This document shows positions 21,024 to 32,541 of a stretch of DNA of 64,000 nucleotides, one piece after another. The DNA comes from Telmatactis stephensoni. Its lineage: Eukaryota; Cnidaria; Anthozoa; Actiniaria; Isophelliidae. The position numbers and the translations under genes were made by a program. Position 1 is the stretch's first letter; every line of letters begins with the position of its first letter. The notes beneath the pieces are model-generated. The model did no database searches. It had not been told where the DNA came from and worked only from the letters and a program-made list of their open reading frames with translations. The stretch is from NCBI GenBank assembly GCA_029948255.1, contig JALIZF010001654.1, positions 300,501 to 364,500 on the forward strand, read 5' to 3'.

Positions 21024-22430
21024 ATGGCTGATCATGAAAAATCAAGAAGATTTGTGTCTCTAGACAAACCTATAGACAGGTTTATTGAAGAGCAAAAAAA
21101 AACAAAAAACAAAAAACAAAACAACAACAACAAAAAAAAAACTCTTTCAAAAACACTCTTTCGAAAACACGAAGAGATGTTAGTTTGTTGACCGAGTTTC
21201 TCAAAGGCAAAAACGAATCGAGGAAAATCGAGGAAATCGCACCAGAAGAGCTTTATGGTTATATCAGTGAATTTATAGTTGCTGTTAGAAGGAAAGATGG
21301 TGAAGATTTCGAGTTGTCAAGCTTAAGAGGGCTAATTTGTAGCTTTAATCGACATTTGAAAGCCTGCAAGTATCCTGTCAGTGATTATTGAAGATAAAGA
21401 GTTTGAGTAAGTGAGACAAGCACTGCCACCTCGAAGCAAAGAACTGAAAAAAGATGGCAAAGGTAACAAGCCAAACGCAGCAGAAGCTATAGCCGACGAA
21501 GAAGTAAACATTTTATACGAAAAGAACGTACTTGGAATTTCAAATCCTGAAGCCTTGCTAAACACACTCTGGTTTATGAATACAATTCATTTTGGATTGA
21601 GAGGCCGTCAGGAGCATCGTAATATGAAGTGGGGAGACGTTCAACTTCTTACAGATGCAAGTGGAACAGAATATTTGGAATACTGTGAAAGACAGACAAA
21701 AACAAGAACCGGGGCCGAGCCTCGAAACATCAGAGCAGTTAAACCTAAAGCTTTTTCCACCACAAAAAGTTTGCCGGAAAGAAATCCAGTGTTTGTTTAC
21801 AAAGTTTATTCTAAGAAAAGGTCTAGCTCGATGCACCATCTTGGTATTAATCATATCAAGAGCCCCTCTACATCGGGTACAAATTGGTTCAAGTCAAGCG
21901 CCACGGGAGTCAATAAGCTACATAGTTTGATGAAAATTATGGCTGAAAAAGCAGACCTTGATGAAAAGCGACGACTTACAAACCAAAGCGTTCGAAAGAC
22001 AATGATGCAGAAATTAAACGATCACGACATCCCTCCGACTCATATAATGCAATTATCTGGGCACAGAAATGTCCAAAGCATCAACAATTATAGTACCATT
22101 TCAAAAGAACAACAGAAAAACATGTCCTTGATTCGGAGTGCACCAACAACTACGTCTACAAAAACTACTTCAGTGCAGCAGGCTTTACAAAGCGCAGTGG
22201 CCGAGTGTGAATCTTCATTCACGAAAAGTTCTAGTTTGCCTGCAGGTCCATTGAGTGGAGCAGTTTTTCACGGAGGGCATTTTAATGTAACAATAAACAC
22301 TCTAAACAAGTCACCAAGTTCCACAGAAAGCTCATTTTTATCAACACGTAGGTTCAAACGCATCAAGCGTGTTCTAGATTCCTCAGACGACGATGATATC
22401 CCTCCAGCACAGCGACAAACTGGCTTTTAG
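21024..22430 (+). pseudogene. Crypton-type tyrosine recombinase
   Basis: A DUF3504/Crypton-like recombinase that would cut and join DNA through a covalent 3'-phosphotyrosine. ATG at 21024 (MADHEKSRRFVSLDK), an A-rich patch, then RDVSLLTEFLKGKNESRK and SSLRGLICSFNRHLKAC (SAM-like core-binding domain). After a frameshift near 21378 and a TAA at 21408, an open frame of 339 codons carries GLRGRQEH (first catalytic Arg), NQSVRKTMM (second Arg; His replaced by Asn), LSGHRNVQSINNYS (GH and the nucleophile Tyr). The C-terminal ~110 residues are Ser/Thr-rich. No RT is linked, which separates it from DIRS. Two or three lesions in the N-terminal part make this a recent pseudogene. Confidence 0.8.
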
Positions 22431-22680
22431 TCTATTTGAAAACATATTTTGGCAGCATTATTTATGTTAATTGAACATTTTCATTGAGCACTTTTACCTT
22501 TGATTCAGACTTTTAAAGTTTTTCTACTGACTTGGTAGGTTTAGTGACAGAGCTTTTGATAGTCCGATGTTTTATATTCGCATTGATCGGGACTTTTTAT
22601 TAAACTGACTTGTAACTGTTTTAGAGAAACAAAATAAAAGCAACTGAAAATCTCACCATGTATAAAATAAATAAATTACA

Positions 22681-22820
22681 GCATGGAAAGCGCTTTGTAC
22701 AGAATTTTCGCACTCGTTGGTTTTGTATCAGAAATCTCACTCGTTCGCTGCGCTCACTCGTTCGATTTCAGATACTTCACCAACTCGTGCGAAAATCCTG
22801 TACGCGCGTGCTTTCCATGA
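22681..22820. mobile_element. Palindromic foldback repeat
   Basis: CATGGAAAGCGC..TACAGAATTTTCGCACTCG at the left pairs with CGTGCGAAAATCCTGTACGCGCGTGCTTTCCATG at the right; centre has GAAATCTCACTCGTTCGCTG inverted against itself. About 140 bp. Confidence 0.75.
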
Positions 22821-22989
22821 AGTAATCTCTATATGTCACGTGGTGTAACACTGGGAATTTGCATACAAACTGAATTACCTCTATTATCTAACTGCTATAT
22901 TTTAGAATGCTTTTATTCGATACCCCGTAGATACATGCAGTCCTTGACTGCCTATTTTTTAAAGAGGCCTGTGTATTACATGGAACAGA

Positions 22990-23562
22990 AAACGGTAATG
23001 TCGTCAAGTGTTTAGGTCTATGCAGCAATCCATGTACCCTGATGCTAGAGTATCTATGTTTTGATTTTGGTCCTTTTGGCGGCTTGGTGACCGTAAGTTC
23101 ACTGAATGCTTTCCTAACATATTTGGATGACCATGATTTGGTAGACCAATTCCCTCTTAAAAGGCAGATTGCCTCTCAGATATGAAGTGGATTAGCATAC
23201 CTTCATGACACTTACATTGATCACCGAGATCTTAAACCAGCCAATGTGCTTATTTCAAACCAGCAATAATTTGAATGAGCAAAGTTTGGCAAAAATCTAT
23301 GCAGTAAATCCAATCGTTTGCAAACTTTCTGACTTTGGAGAAAGTAGAAGTGAAGCTGTGCAAACTGCCACTCTATGCCAAAAAAGCACTCTTAAAGCAG
23401 TCGATGTGTTGGCCCTGGGTATGGTATTTTTTGTTCTGATAAATCCAGATCTCGATTTCCCTTACCGTATGGAATTAACAAAGAAAAGAAAAGGAATTCC
23501 ATGGAGAGAAGGTGTTTCTGAGAAAATGGCAAATGCTGAGTTTTCGGGGTCTGAGGTCTGAG
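22990..23562 (+). pseudogene. Protein kinase pseudogene fragment
   Basis: The readable pieces are VVKCLGLCSNPCTLMLEYL (hinge region), SGLAYLHDTYIDHRDLKPAN with VLI (catalytic loop HRDLKPAN), KLSDFGESRSE (DFG magnesium loop) and DVLALGMVFFVLINPDLDFP (helix F region). Order and spacing fit the C-lobe of a tyrosine-kinase-like or serine/threonine kinase. The N-lobe is absent, about 35 residues between DFG and helix F are deleted, and several stops and shifts occur. It abuts the right TIR of the hAT-like bracket, so it may have been captured by that element. Confidence 0.8.
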
Positions 23563-23601
23563 TTTTCGAGGGTCTGAGTTTTTGAGACACCCCTCATAAG
23601 G

Positions 23602-24217
23602 CTCACTGAGCAACTTGCATTTGCTGTAATTAGATTTTTGATTTTTTGAAGATAAGTATTAGAAATATTAATGAAAAGGTACATAGCAAAATCGTTAAAC
23701 GTCATAATGACGTCACTGATAATTTAAAATATCCCTAATAACAATTACAGACCAAATATTGCAGCTTTCTCATGTTGAAACACATTATAATAGTCATAAA
23801 TTATCATGGGAATGTCACTTGCTATTTTCAAGAGCCTCTAATAGCTTTTAATAGAATTCGAGTGATGTCACTTTTATCAGGTCATCGTGAATTAAAAATC
23901 CTATATAACTCAGCAACAAATTGTCGCATCGAGATAAAAATTGCACCAAATTTTAGAGAATCATATTCTCTATCACAATGTGTACTTTTGAGAAACTCTT
24001 GAAGTTATCTATTTTTTCTCACGAAATGTAACAATTTGCTATGACGTCATAATGATCACAATGGTAACTATTTGCATGGCAAAATAAAACGCTACATGTA
24101 GTAAACCACCTCCGAAAATGTCCTCCAAATTGATGAAAAACTGGTTTAAGATATAAAGGTTAGAGTAAAAATGTGAAATTAACCCTGGCAATTTTGGGGT
24201 CCTTTGTGCCCAGCGTG
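23602..24217. mobile_element. Truncated MITE related to 48666-49394
   Basis: Shares GACGTCAC, CTCTAATAGCTTTTAATAG, ATAACTCAGCAACAA, AATGTGTACTTTTGAGAAACTC and an end TGTGCCCAGCGTG with the element at 48666-49394. The left terminus CACGCTGGG is missing; the copy starts right after the hAT-like right flank. Confidence 0.65.
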
Positions 24218-24850
24218 TCAAAAGAAATAGGAAAAGTTTCTCATTCAATCATCTGGATTTCTGAAAACAACAAACTAATATATCTTAGTACAGCTAATGA
24301 ATTTTTAGGTTCTTCATCATCTGCTCTTCGCGCATCGCCTTCTGTCTCTTTCGATGTAGGCCGATACTGTACTTTCCCATCGTTTTCAAGATGATTGAGA
24401 TTTCAAACGGATTCCGGTAAAAAGCACTACAAATCAAGGACAAAATTAAAAAAACTAAAAATATAGAGTTGAAGTATCTACATCGAGCTGTCAAAATCAG
24501 TTGTTTAAAAATTATAAAAATAATACGGAAATTTACCAAGGGTTTAATTTGATGGTTTGAAAGAAATTTCAAAAATGAACTGAAAGGCTTTGGTTTGACA
24601 ACCTTTTACAAACCGCGCAAAGAAGTCAATCCTTCATGTTTGGTATCTTTGCAAAGCTCGAATTTCAGGGCTACGATTTCCCACCATCCGATTGATTCTT
24701 CAGGAAAATACGAACATTTTACGAGACTCAAAGCATAGCACTCAACGAAAGTAGAAAATTCGATCCCAGTCCCTCAAAATTAACTCCCGTCCACTGCAAC
24801 AGTTGTTACACACAGGGGTGCTATTTTTGAGCAGCGCGGGCCCTGCATGA
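24218..24850. other. No gene seen
   Basis: No recognisable feature; small ORFs on both strands look like chance. Confidence 0.4.
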
Positions 24851-25168
24851 ATGACAGAGAATAAAGATAGAGATCCTGCTGCCAGCCAAGAGACTGGAAT
24901 AAGTAGACATCGTTGGACAGAAGAAGAGAATGATGCGGTAAAATCAGCATTTGAAGAAACCATCGAGAACAAAGTTATTAATATAGAGAGTGTGAAAGAA
25001 GTCACTGATGGTCACCCCATTCTAGGGAAGATTAAAGCGAGCATGGTAATTGATAAAGTAAGGTCTTTCATTAAAGAAGCCTCAACACAAGAAAACGTGC
25101 AAGCTTGCCTTCCAACTGATACTGAGACACACCAGGACAAACTTGCCCGTTTGTTTGGTAATTGTTAG
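24851..25168 (+). CDS. SANT/Myb-like domain ORF, orphan
   Basis: 105 codons. RHRWTEEENDAVKSAFEETI begins a Myb/SANT-like helix (W and acidic first helix), and IDKVRSFIKEASTQENVQAC fits a later helix. Proteins with this short domain at the C-terminus are frequent in cnidarian multi-copy genes, often behind a zinc-finger or transposase part. Either an N-terminal M start or an acceptor upstream is possible. The ORF ends FGNC-stop, and no other exon of the gene is recognised close by. Confidence 0.4.
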   Translation: MTENKDRDPAASQETGISRHRWTEEENDAVKSAFEETIENKVINIESVKEVTDGHPILGKIKASMVIDKVRSFIKEASTQENVQACLPTDTETHQDKLARLFGNC

Positions 25169-26636
25169 TTCTGAAACGCTTACTAACTTCATCGGAATTC
25201 TAAGTTATGATGATAGTCATTAGTTATGTTCAAACCGGATTAATCAGCCACGTTAACCTAGAAAATAGTCGCTTAATTTCCTATATGCTTAGTTCGTAAG
25301 TCCTACATCCGTACCGCAGGGAACAGCCCTAAGGTTTGCGCGCATAGTTTCCGCAACGCCCTAAGCATAGCTCACGTTAAATATCCCACGTTAGAATAGA
25401 ACTTTCCATTAGGAAATGATTCAACGTTGCGTAAATGCATCCTAATCACGTTCTACTAGCTATAAATCTAAGTCGCTATAGAGTGCAAATCAGTTATTGT
25501 GTGGAAGCTATCCTACGAGGATTTCTGGGCATTTTGGCCAACGCTAACGTTTCTATCCACATTTTGCTCAATTGTATTCTATATCCGCTATCAATTGCAA
25601 CTTGGTGCAAGCGTAAACCAAAGTAAGTGATTTCTTCTTATTACTTAAATCATAGTCAGAAGTATCATAGTTTAGTTTGTTGATATAAATATCGTTATTG
25701 CTTCAAGTTATTTAGTTATTATAATAATCTGTTAATTATCATTGCTCAGCACTGAGTTGACCTCAAGCTGAAGTTTAATTGATTTGTCAGTAATTGAACA
25801 GTATAAGTTATCATGTAAATATTCTATATTCTATGCCATTATATTTATCCACGTTATGCATGTTTAATAAGCTAGAATGTATTGTAATCCATGTTTCAGT
25901 TCGAACCTACAATACTACAATTCTACAACTCTATCACATCTACATCTACAACATCTACAATTCTACATCGCTCACCTATCGAACTGTGACATTGAACGTT
26001 TTGTCATTAAAGTTAGTCATTTCAACCAATCTGTGGAGTTCGAATTGTTCTACTTGCACCACCACGCTACACCTGTGATTGTTGAGATTGAGTATTCGCA
26101 ACCTCTAGAGTCTTAGCAATTACAAATGTAATTGTAGAGTTCAAGTCGGAAGTGAGCCACAAGGGAGGGGCAACTTTCACAGATGAGCTGTATTTTTGTA
26201 GTTTTTTACACTTTTTCCTAAGTAGGTAAAAAATCACTTGTTTTTCAAAGTTGCTTCAACCTTAGTTGACTATAAAACTACACTACTTTCACTTGGTTCA
26301 AAAGGAATGATAATTTTGCACAATTTAAAGTGATGCAGGAAGCTACATGGCCACTGTGCATGTCTTTATAGGTTGTATATCCTGCAGATTATGCATATTT
26401 TTATTTTTATCCGATTTTTTATCCCTAAAACCTGATGAGTGTTCCTTTTTGTAACAATTTCAACTTTGTCAATGCCTAATTTCATCAAATCTTAATGTCA
26501 GGCACCATTCTTTATATCAATGAAAAAACAACTAAAAATCTACTCAATGATCTGTATTTTTTTGGAAAATAATCATTAATTTTGAATATGGCTAAGTTTG
26601 AAAATACGTTACCAAAAGTACCCACAATGAATCTAA
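25169..26636. other. No gene seen
   Basis: Contains a TCTACAAC/ATCTACA-rich low-complexity patch at 25910-25980. No supported ORF. Confidence 0.4.
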
Positions 26637-26705
26637 GGATGGATGGATGGATGGATGGATGGATGGATGGATGGATGGATGGATGGATGGATGGATGGAT
26701 GGATG
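26637..26705. repeat. (GGAT)n microsatellite
   Basis: About 16 perfect GGAT units. Confidence 0.95.
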
Positions 26706-28025
26706 AATAAACAAATGAATGAATTAGCGAATGATAGAATATTAAGTATTGTTTTGTGTATCTTGTTGAAGAAATGCCTACCAACACAGCCGTCAAACTT
26801 GCCCAGGGACACAACGTAATGGACCAGTTCAGCAATAAGCTGCCGTCCCAAGACAAGGTATATGTCATATGATATGTTGCATTGCACACCGTTACTAGCC
26901 TAACATACCTTAAGATGGAAAAGACAAGTTTTTATAATCTTTAACAAGACATCATGTCCCATTTACTTCAAAACGAAGAACAACTATTTAAAATATCCAA
27001 TATTATCTTTTGAAAGTATGATTCTAGGGAGGTATGTTCTATGAAAACAAGCAAATAATCTGACAGATATCTGTCAACTAGCATGCCCCGAATGTTTGCT
27101 CCAGTCGGGAGCTATCTAGGCTTAACTTTGGTGTGATTTCCTGTGTTTCAGCATTTACTGTTTCTTCCAGACCCGCCGTATTTCCAAATTTTCTAAGCTA
27201 AACTAGTTTAAAATGTCCTAGTGGAAACGCACTCACTCCATGAGCACCGTATATTATATTTAAATATGCATAAATTTCCTACAGTGCTGGACTAGTAGTG
27301 AGCAGCTCAGTGATCAGGATGCCATGGCCCGGGCATATGTTATTCTTCATGCCGTTTTTGACGAGACTAAAAACGGCTGCGAAGGAGTCTAATTTTTATG
27401 TTCACTGTTCATAGGTCAAGCTTTGCAGAAAATTACTTGAGACATCGTTTGTGTCAAAGGTAGTTGTGTGGAAAGCGTATTGCATCGATCTCTTCCAGTC
27501 ATCAAAGGTAAATGCGAACAACTATTTTTTTTCCAGCAACTAAGTTGTGCAAGTCGCAAGGGAAATAACCAGAGTATATCACTAGACGACAAGCTAGCTA
27601 TAAAGTTTAATTTGTGTGTGTGCGTGTGTATTTATGTATATATTATAAATGTCACAGAAATATATCTGACATAAAATTCAAGAAGGTAGCCGAAAGTATG
27701 CACTACTGAATTAAGCGAATACAGTATTTCAGTGGGATCGGGTAGGGCTTCACTCTTGATTAGGTGGAACGATTAATAAAATTGCTTGTCATGATAATCC
27801 GGCCCAGATATCATGTTGTGGCTAGTTAGTACTTGGATAGATTTTTGGGCTTGTCAATACAGGGAGTCATATTTGATTTAAGTTTGTTATATGAGCGTGG
27901 GCCACCTTGGGGTTTCAGTATTGACAATTTGTTGATCTCAACTTGATTGCGCGGTTTGACAAGGACACCAAAATTGACATTTCCCGCTGTGATGTAATAA
28001 ATATATACATGTGATTTGTTTTTAG
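26706..28025. other. Mostly featureless; weak exon candidate
   Basis: 26762-26861 is open ([20 protein letters not shown]) and ends at an AAG|GTATAT donor; unsupported otherwise. A (TG)n-like run is at 27615-27635. Confidence 0.3.
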
Positions 28026-28412
28026 GACAAAATGGACTACATTTTTTTTCTCTCAAGTCTGCCAAAGGTTGCATATGATATTCTTCTAGGCATTATTGCA
28101 AAGTACGAGGCTTACTCCTTAAAAGACCAAAAGGAAAGTGCCGCACAGTCTGCAAAAACCATGAGGCATAAGTCCAAACTTGACTTAATTGCTCCAAGAT
28201 TCAAACCCCTGAGAGGGTTAAACGAAGAGGATCTTACTGGGGTCCTCAATTTACTGGCAAATGAGGAGATGAATTTTAAAGAAGCAGGGGCGCTGTGTAA
28301 TGAAAAAAAGAATTTGCATGCGGCCAGAGAAAATTTCTTAAAGATTAGTGGTTTACCCAGCTGGAACGAAGCTGCAAAAATGTTAATGAAACTACGGATA
28401 ATCAACTACTGA
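28026..28412 (+). CDS. Uncharacterised exon, death-fold-like helical ORF
   Basis: Starts after acceptor TGTTTTTAG and reads DKMDYIFFLSSLPKVAYDIL, ILLGIIAKYEAYSLKDQKES, LIAPRFKPLRGLNEEDLTGV, FLKISGLPSWNEAAKMLMKL and a stop at 28410. It is mainly helical and charged, without catalytic motifs or membrane spans. I do not recognise a family. It lies ahead of two more coding-like exons in the same orientation (28687 and 29843), so it may be the first of a multi-exon gene or part of a decayed mobile element. Confidence 0.4.
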   Translation, partial: DKMDYIFFLSSLPKVAYDILLGIIAKYEAYSLKDQKESAAQSAKTMRHKSKLDLIAPRFKPLRGLNEEDLTGVLNLLANEEMNFKEAGALCNEKKNLHAARENFLKISGLPSWNEAAKMLMKLRIINY

Positions 28413-28686
28413 ACATGGAAGAAACATACTCAATTAACGATAGCAGTGTCTTACGAGTGTCCACAGCCATTATCAGATGGGCTGATTATGATTATGAAGC
28501 TCATCAACAATATTCATGCAATAACACAATATTTTGAACAAAAAGGAAAAATTTGTACAAAAACTGAAGACAGGAATATTTCAAACAAACAAACAAACCA
28601 AAACCAAACCAAAACAACGCAAAATGAAAAAATTAAAAAGTGCGTTTGATCTCACATACATATTCTTTCTTTGTTTTCTTTGTTAG

Positions 28687-28858
28687 ATTTCCAGAATATA
28701 CTACGAAGGAATCTCTCCTCTGTTTTCACTTCAAAAAAGGCGAATGTGGCGAGGATTTTAACCATTTTGTTAAAACACTCTTGATGGAGGAAGAAATAAA
28801 TAGTCAAGGCAAGAATTTTATTAAGTGCATTAAGGCTAAATACAATGCAAGGATTTGA
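28687..28858 (+). CDS. Uncharacterised short exon
   Basis: Begins after acceptor TTTGTTAG and reads FPEYTTKESLLCFHFKKGEC and GEDFNHFVKTLLMEEEINSQ, ending in a stop. Charged and helical; no known domain. Possibly continues the ORF at 28026-28412 after a 275-bp intron. Confidence 0.35.
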
Positions 28859-29842
28859 AAACAAGAATGAATAAAGCAGAAAGGGGAAACATCTATTTTC
28901 TTCCTGCATTATTTTGTTTGACAATTTATTAGCCCTGCAACATTAATATTCTCAGATGAATATAGTTATTTTTGCTGTCGTCGGCCAAGAATTGGGGCAA
29001 ACGCACCCCTAGACACCAGCTATGCAGGCTACGCAAAATTGAATAGAAATCTAACTTTGACTTCTCCTTACTTCTCTACTGGCACATGATTGTCAATATC
29101 CTAATTAGAGTCATCTGCAAAAAATGAATAACTTGGAGAAGGAAGCTTTCAATCAAATGGTATGCATATCTGCTGATGATTGAGCTGAGTTATGTGATGT
29201 CAAAGTTTGTACCAATTCAAAGTGGCCGATGACAACGCGACCTAGCCTGTATAGATACAAATGATAAAACTGATATTGTCCTAAATTGTTCTTTTTATCC
29301 AGGAAGACAGCATGGCTATGTAACTCCTGTATTTGTAAACTGTGAACCTTTAGACTTGACCTCAGATTCACTTGGAAGTACATTTCATGGGGTGCAGCTT
29401 GTAGTATTACACTGCAGTGATGTAAGTTAGATTGATTCAATTGTTGCACTGTAAATCTATGGCTTAATAATAGTGAGGATCGTCGGTTTATGTAAATGCC
29501 GGTGAAAACACTTCTTGTTTGCAGCTGATCAATGTTGAACATTGAACTTCATTCAATTACCAGCTTCTACCCACCCATGTCTACCCACCCATGTTCTCTG
29601 GTTCTAGAGGCACTTGATGGCAAGGTCAAAGGACAAAGGAACTTTCTGTAGTTGGATTTTTTCTTGTCTTCTTTCCTACCACTTTCCTCGCCATTATTAA
29701 GCAAGTGTCTGGAACCATGGTAACCGATCCATACCTATAGATTTGTGCTCGTTTTGAAACTGGACCAGTGACTAAATAGTCCCAAAAGTTCAAGTTTTAC
29801 ATCTTCTATAATCCATTCCTCTCCTATTTTATTCCTTGTTAG
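28859..29842. other. No gene seen
   Basis: No supported feature. CTACCCACCCATGT is tandemly duplicated near 29570-29595. Confidence 0.4.
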
Positions 29843-30223
29843 GAATGGAAGAAAAATGACATCACAATTCTCATCCGAAAGATTGTTGGCCTCAACGAAA
29901 GAAACGGCATCAAAGATTTCCCCCCCCTCATATTCGGAAGGTCAATTGAAGAGATTAAGACATTTTTTGGCAGCCATGCTGAGAATTTATACATTTTGAA
30001 AGAAACAATCGCACCGCAGTGTAAGAGGTGTACCAACATTTTGTCAAGTTTGCCTGTGACTATAGTAAAGCATGACATAAAATATAGTCTAATAAACATG
30101 CAGTCAGTACATAGTAATTGTATTTCAACTCCAAAAAAACCCCTTGATAAATGTGATGGAGACAGTCTCAGTGCTGATATTTGGACAACCAAAAATTTAA
30201 AAAAAGCTATGGAATTGTCCTGA
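29843..30223 (+). CDS. Uncharacterised exon with CX2C
   Basis: Follows acceptor TCCTTGTTAG and is open for 126 codons. It reads EWKKNDITILIRKIVGLNER, FGRSIEEIKTFFGSHAENLY, ETIAPQCKRCTNILSSLP and SLSADIWTTKNLKKAMELS-stop. The single CX2C pair could bind metal only with other residues elsewhere. The reading shows good codon-like composition but no family I can name. It may belong with the exons at 28026-28858. Confidence 0.4.
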   Translation, partial: EWKKNDITILIRKIVGLNERNGIKDFPPLIFGRSIEEIKTFFGSHAENLYILKETIAPQCKRCTNILSSLPVTIVKHDIKYSLINMQSVHSNCISTPKKPLDKCDGDSLSADIWTTKNLKKAMELS

Positions 30224-31126
30224 AACCTGGAGCTTTTAACATCGTAGAAGCGGCATCAGAGGTACTGGCGCACTTCAAGTCTTCTGTGATGGAGCTGGGA
30301 GAAATTCAACAGTTGCAAAGTTGATGTTGTGCTTCTTGAGACTTTGTTAACCAATGACTAAGATGACAAGTGCTTGTTTTTTTCAGATACCATGCGGTAT
30401 AGTCCCAGGGGGGACTCCATTCAAAAGGATCGGTTATGCCTGTCGTATCTCTTAGGGGTAAAAATCTGTGATTTGGTATCTTTTAATTAGGGTGTTAAAA
30501 TTGAAGTTTAGAGTTTTAGCATTTCCTGGTCCCTCTTAGGTTATCAAATGAGCCCATCTCTTATTATCTTGTTCTCAAATGGAAGAAATTTGCCCAACAA
30601 AAGCGTGTCAACCGTTCAATTTTATGTTCATCATAATAATTTTCATTAGCTTGACTTCCGGTATCTTTTAAGGGTATTTTTTTAAATTTCCGACGAGCAT
30701 ACCCGATCCTTTTATGGAGTAAAAATGGAGTTCCCTCAGAGGGGTATAGCTCACTTCTTGTCTTCAAGTAACTTATTTGAACCGAGTTGTTTTGCTTGTT
30801 CATTTCCAGGTGAGATGATGAGCATGGCAAAGAAGATGTCGTAACGTCATTCATTCTGATTTGGCATCGGTAATCTTTCATTGTCTGCTCGAGTAAAACC
30901 AGGATGTACTCGTCGTAAATGTTGGTCAAGGCGCTTAAAAAGCAGTCCCGGTTGCTTACACCCCGAAATCTTGCAATATCCACTACTGGTCACCCATATT
31001 GTTATTTAGTGAAATATAATCTGACTAAACAAAAGCACGTAAATAGTCCCCCCACTTTTTGTTTATCGGTCCAAATGCAACGGAAGGTTCAGAAGTCCAT
31101 AAAGTGTAATTCGGAGAGACACCCTT
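30224..31126. other. No gene seen
   Basis: A short inverted segment pair (GGGACTCCATTCAAAAGGATCG near 30411 and ACCCGATCCTTTTATGGAGT near 30701, each beside a CCTCTTAGG/GGTATAG-like motif) suggests a decayed palindromic MITE at about 30405-30750. Confidence 0.4.
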
Positions 31127-31885
31127 GTGAATGAAAATGTAAGAATATCACTGCAAGGCCTTGATTTGCTTAGTGTTAAGGCAAAGACTGAAGGTGTTTT
31201 GCTAGATGCTACATGTACAAGTAGTAGAATGAGACAACAATGCAACGGCCTTCTGTACATTATAGACGAACTTTCTGCAACTGACAGCGTTGGCAAGTCA
31301 AAGGGGCTATAATCGTTTTCAGAAGCGTACAATCTCTACTGCAGCACATTTGACTCAGACTCCTATTCCAGATATTCAAAACTTCCGAGATGTTCTTTTG
31401 TCCGCAGATTTTGGATTACCCGTCGCAGTCTTCTCATGGGAAGGCACAAGATATGTCATACTTGCTCCACAATCCTGGGACATTGTTAAGTTGCTTGAAT
31501 TGTTTTATGTCGAGTCAAAACAGTCAAAGAGATTTGACTTAAATGCTGAGTCACTACAAAGCATCATCAACTCCATGGAAACAGAATACGATAGGTCTGT
31601 TGTACGAGCTCTTATTGCTACCACGTCAACAAGAAGGGAGATATATAACCTAGGACTGATGTTGCTGTGCAGAGTCTTCAAAGAATTCTGGCTGTTTCAC
31701 AAGAAGTAGAGAATGCCTTAGTTGCAGGAAAGGACTTAGTCATACTGTCATTAAAAAGCCAGATCGAAAAAAGGAATCGTGAAATAGAATCACTAAAAAT
31801 CAAAGTTGACAAATTTATTCAAATATGTTCTGACAGCAGGCACATTGATACGCTAATGGAGCAAATTGCAGTTAAAAGAACCTGA
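31127..31885 (+). pseudogene. Uncharacterised multi-copy-type gene, frameshifted
   Basis: Three overlapping frames each carry protein-like sequence: LQGLDLLSVKAKTEGVLLDA with MRQQCNGLLYIIDELSATDS; then NFRDVLLSADFGLPVAVFSW, YVILAPQSWDIVKLLELFYV and SVVRALIATTSTRREIYNLG; then QSLQRILAVSQEVENALVAG and a Lys/Glu-rich coiled coil. At least two frameshifts are needed to join them. The first block is familiar to me from multi-copy genes in coral genomes of unknown function. Linked with the ORF at 31990-32290. Confidence 0.4.
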
Positions 31886-31989
31886 ACGACCTTCTTCAAT
31901 GCAAAGATAACTATTGTGCACAAAGATTTAATGTAACAGCAAAATTAAGGTCAGAAAATCTGATCGAAGAAAACAGAATGAGAAAGTGA

Positions 31990-32290
31990 GCTTCTGGTGC
32001 TGGTGCAAAACGAAAATTAGATGAGCTTGATGAAGAGTTGATTGCTAAAGCAATCGAACAGAAGACAGCCCATGGCAGAAGGCAGGACATGGTTCTCTAC
32101 TATCACAAACTCGTAAAGAGAGATTATCTCCTCAACACTGCCAATTACAATCTTCTACAACGCAGCATAAGTATGATCAAATCTGCTACCACTGTGTATA
32201 ATAGAGCCAAGCCAAAGCAAAAGAGTTTCTTGCAAGCCAAAAAAAAAAACCAGACTGCCTTTTTCTTGATGTCTCCAAGGAACTAAATGA
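31990..32290 (+). pseudogene. Uncharacterised basic ORF, same family
   Basis: Reads ASGAGAKRKLDELDEELIAK, KTAHGRRQDMVLYYHKLVKR, LLNTANYNLLQRSISMIKSA and TTVYNRAKPKQKSFLQAKKK, then shifts frame in an A-run at 32240. The AHGRR and STANY-like blocks recall a multi-copy coral gene family of unknown function in which this part precedes a large domain. An upstream TGA separates it from the 31.9-kb ORF. Confidence 0.4.
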
Positions 32291-32397
32291 AAGTGAACTT
32301 GAGCAGGTATATAGTAAGTATACAACCTGCACCATATTTTTGGTGTGAAGTTATTAACTACAACTTGGATGTTTAATTCAAACTTTATTTTCATTTG

Positions 32398-32541
32398 CAG
32401 CTAACATCAAAAGAACTAGAAGCAAAAGAAGAAAAGATGACAGAAACAAACGTTTGGTCATGCTGCCAGGAAGTTTCTGACTGGATTGATGATGCTCCAG
32501 GACCACATGGTTATATGTCAGCACATGTCACCCCTACAGCA
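32398..32541 (+). CDS. Uncharacterised short exon
   Basis: Between acceptor TTCATTTGCAG and donor CAG|GTGAGT; open as LTSKELEAKEEKMTETNVWS and CQEVSDWIDDAPGPHGYMSA. Probably the next exon of the gene above. No domain recognised. Confidence 0.35.

Larger units (their letters stand above)
18025..23593. mobile_element. hAT-like bracket with GGGGTGTCTC TIRs, 5.6 kb
   Basis: The left end GGGTGTCTCAAAAACCC and the right end GGTCTGAGTTTTTGAGACAC..CCC are inverted, and subterminal AAAACTCAGACC motifs recur inverted over ~65 bp. Flanks TCATAAAG (18017-18024) and TCATAAGG (23594-23601) agree in 7 of 8 bases. A TIR of the same GGGGTGTCT type with an exact 8-bp duplication occurs at 43206-44532, which supports a hAT-like family. 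The interior holds a 2A-OTU remnant, a Crypton gene, several MITEs and a kinase pseudogene; I saw no hAT transposase, so this copy would be non-autonomous. Confidence 0.55.

Noticed and set aside
26512..26889. ORFs with an IHPS repeat on the minus strand
   Set aside because: Translation of the GGAT microsatellite.
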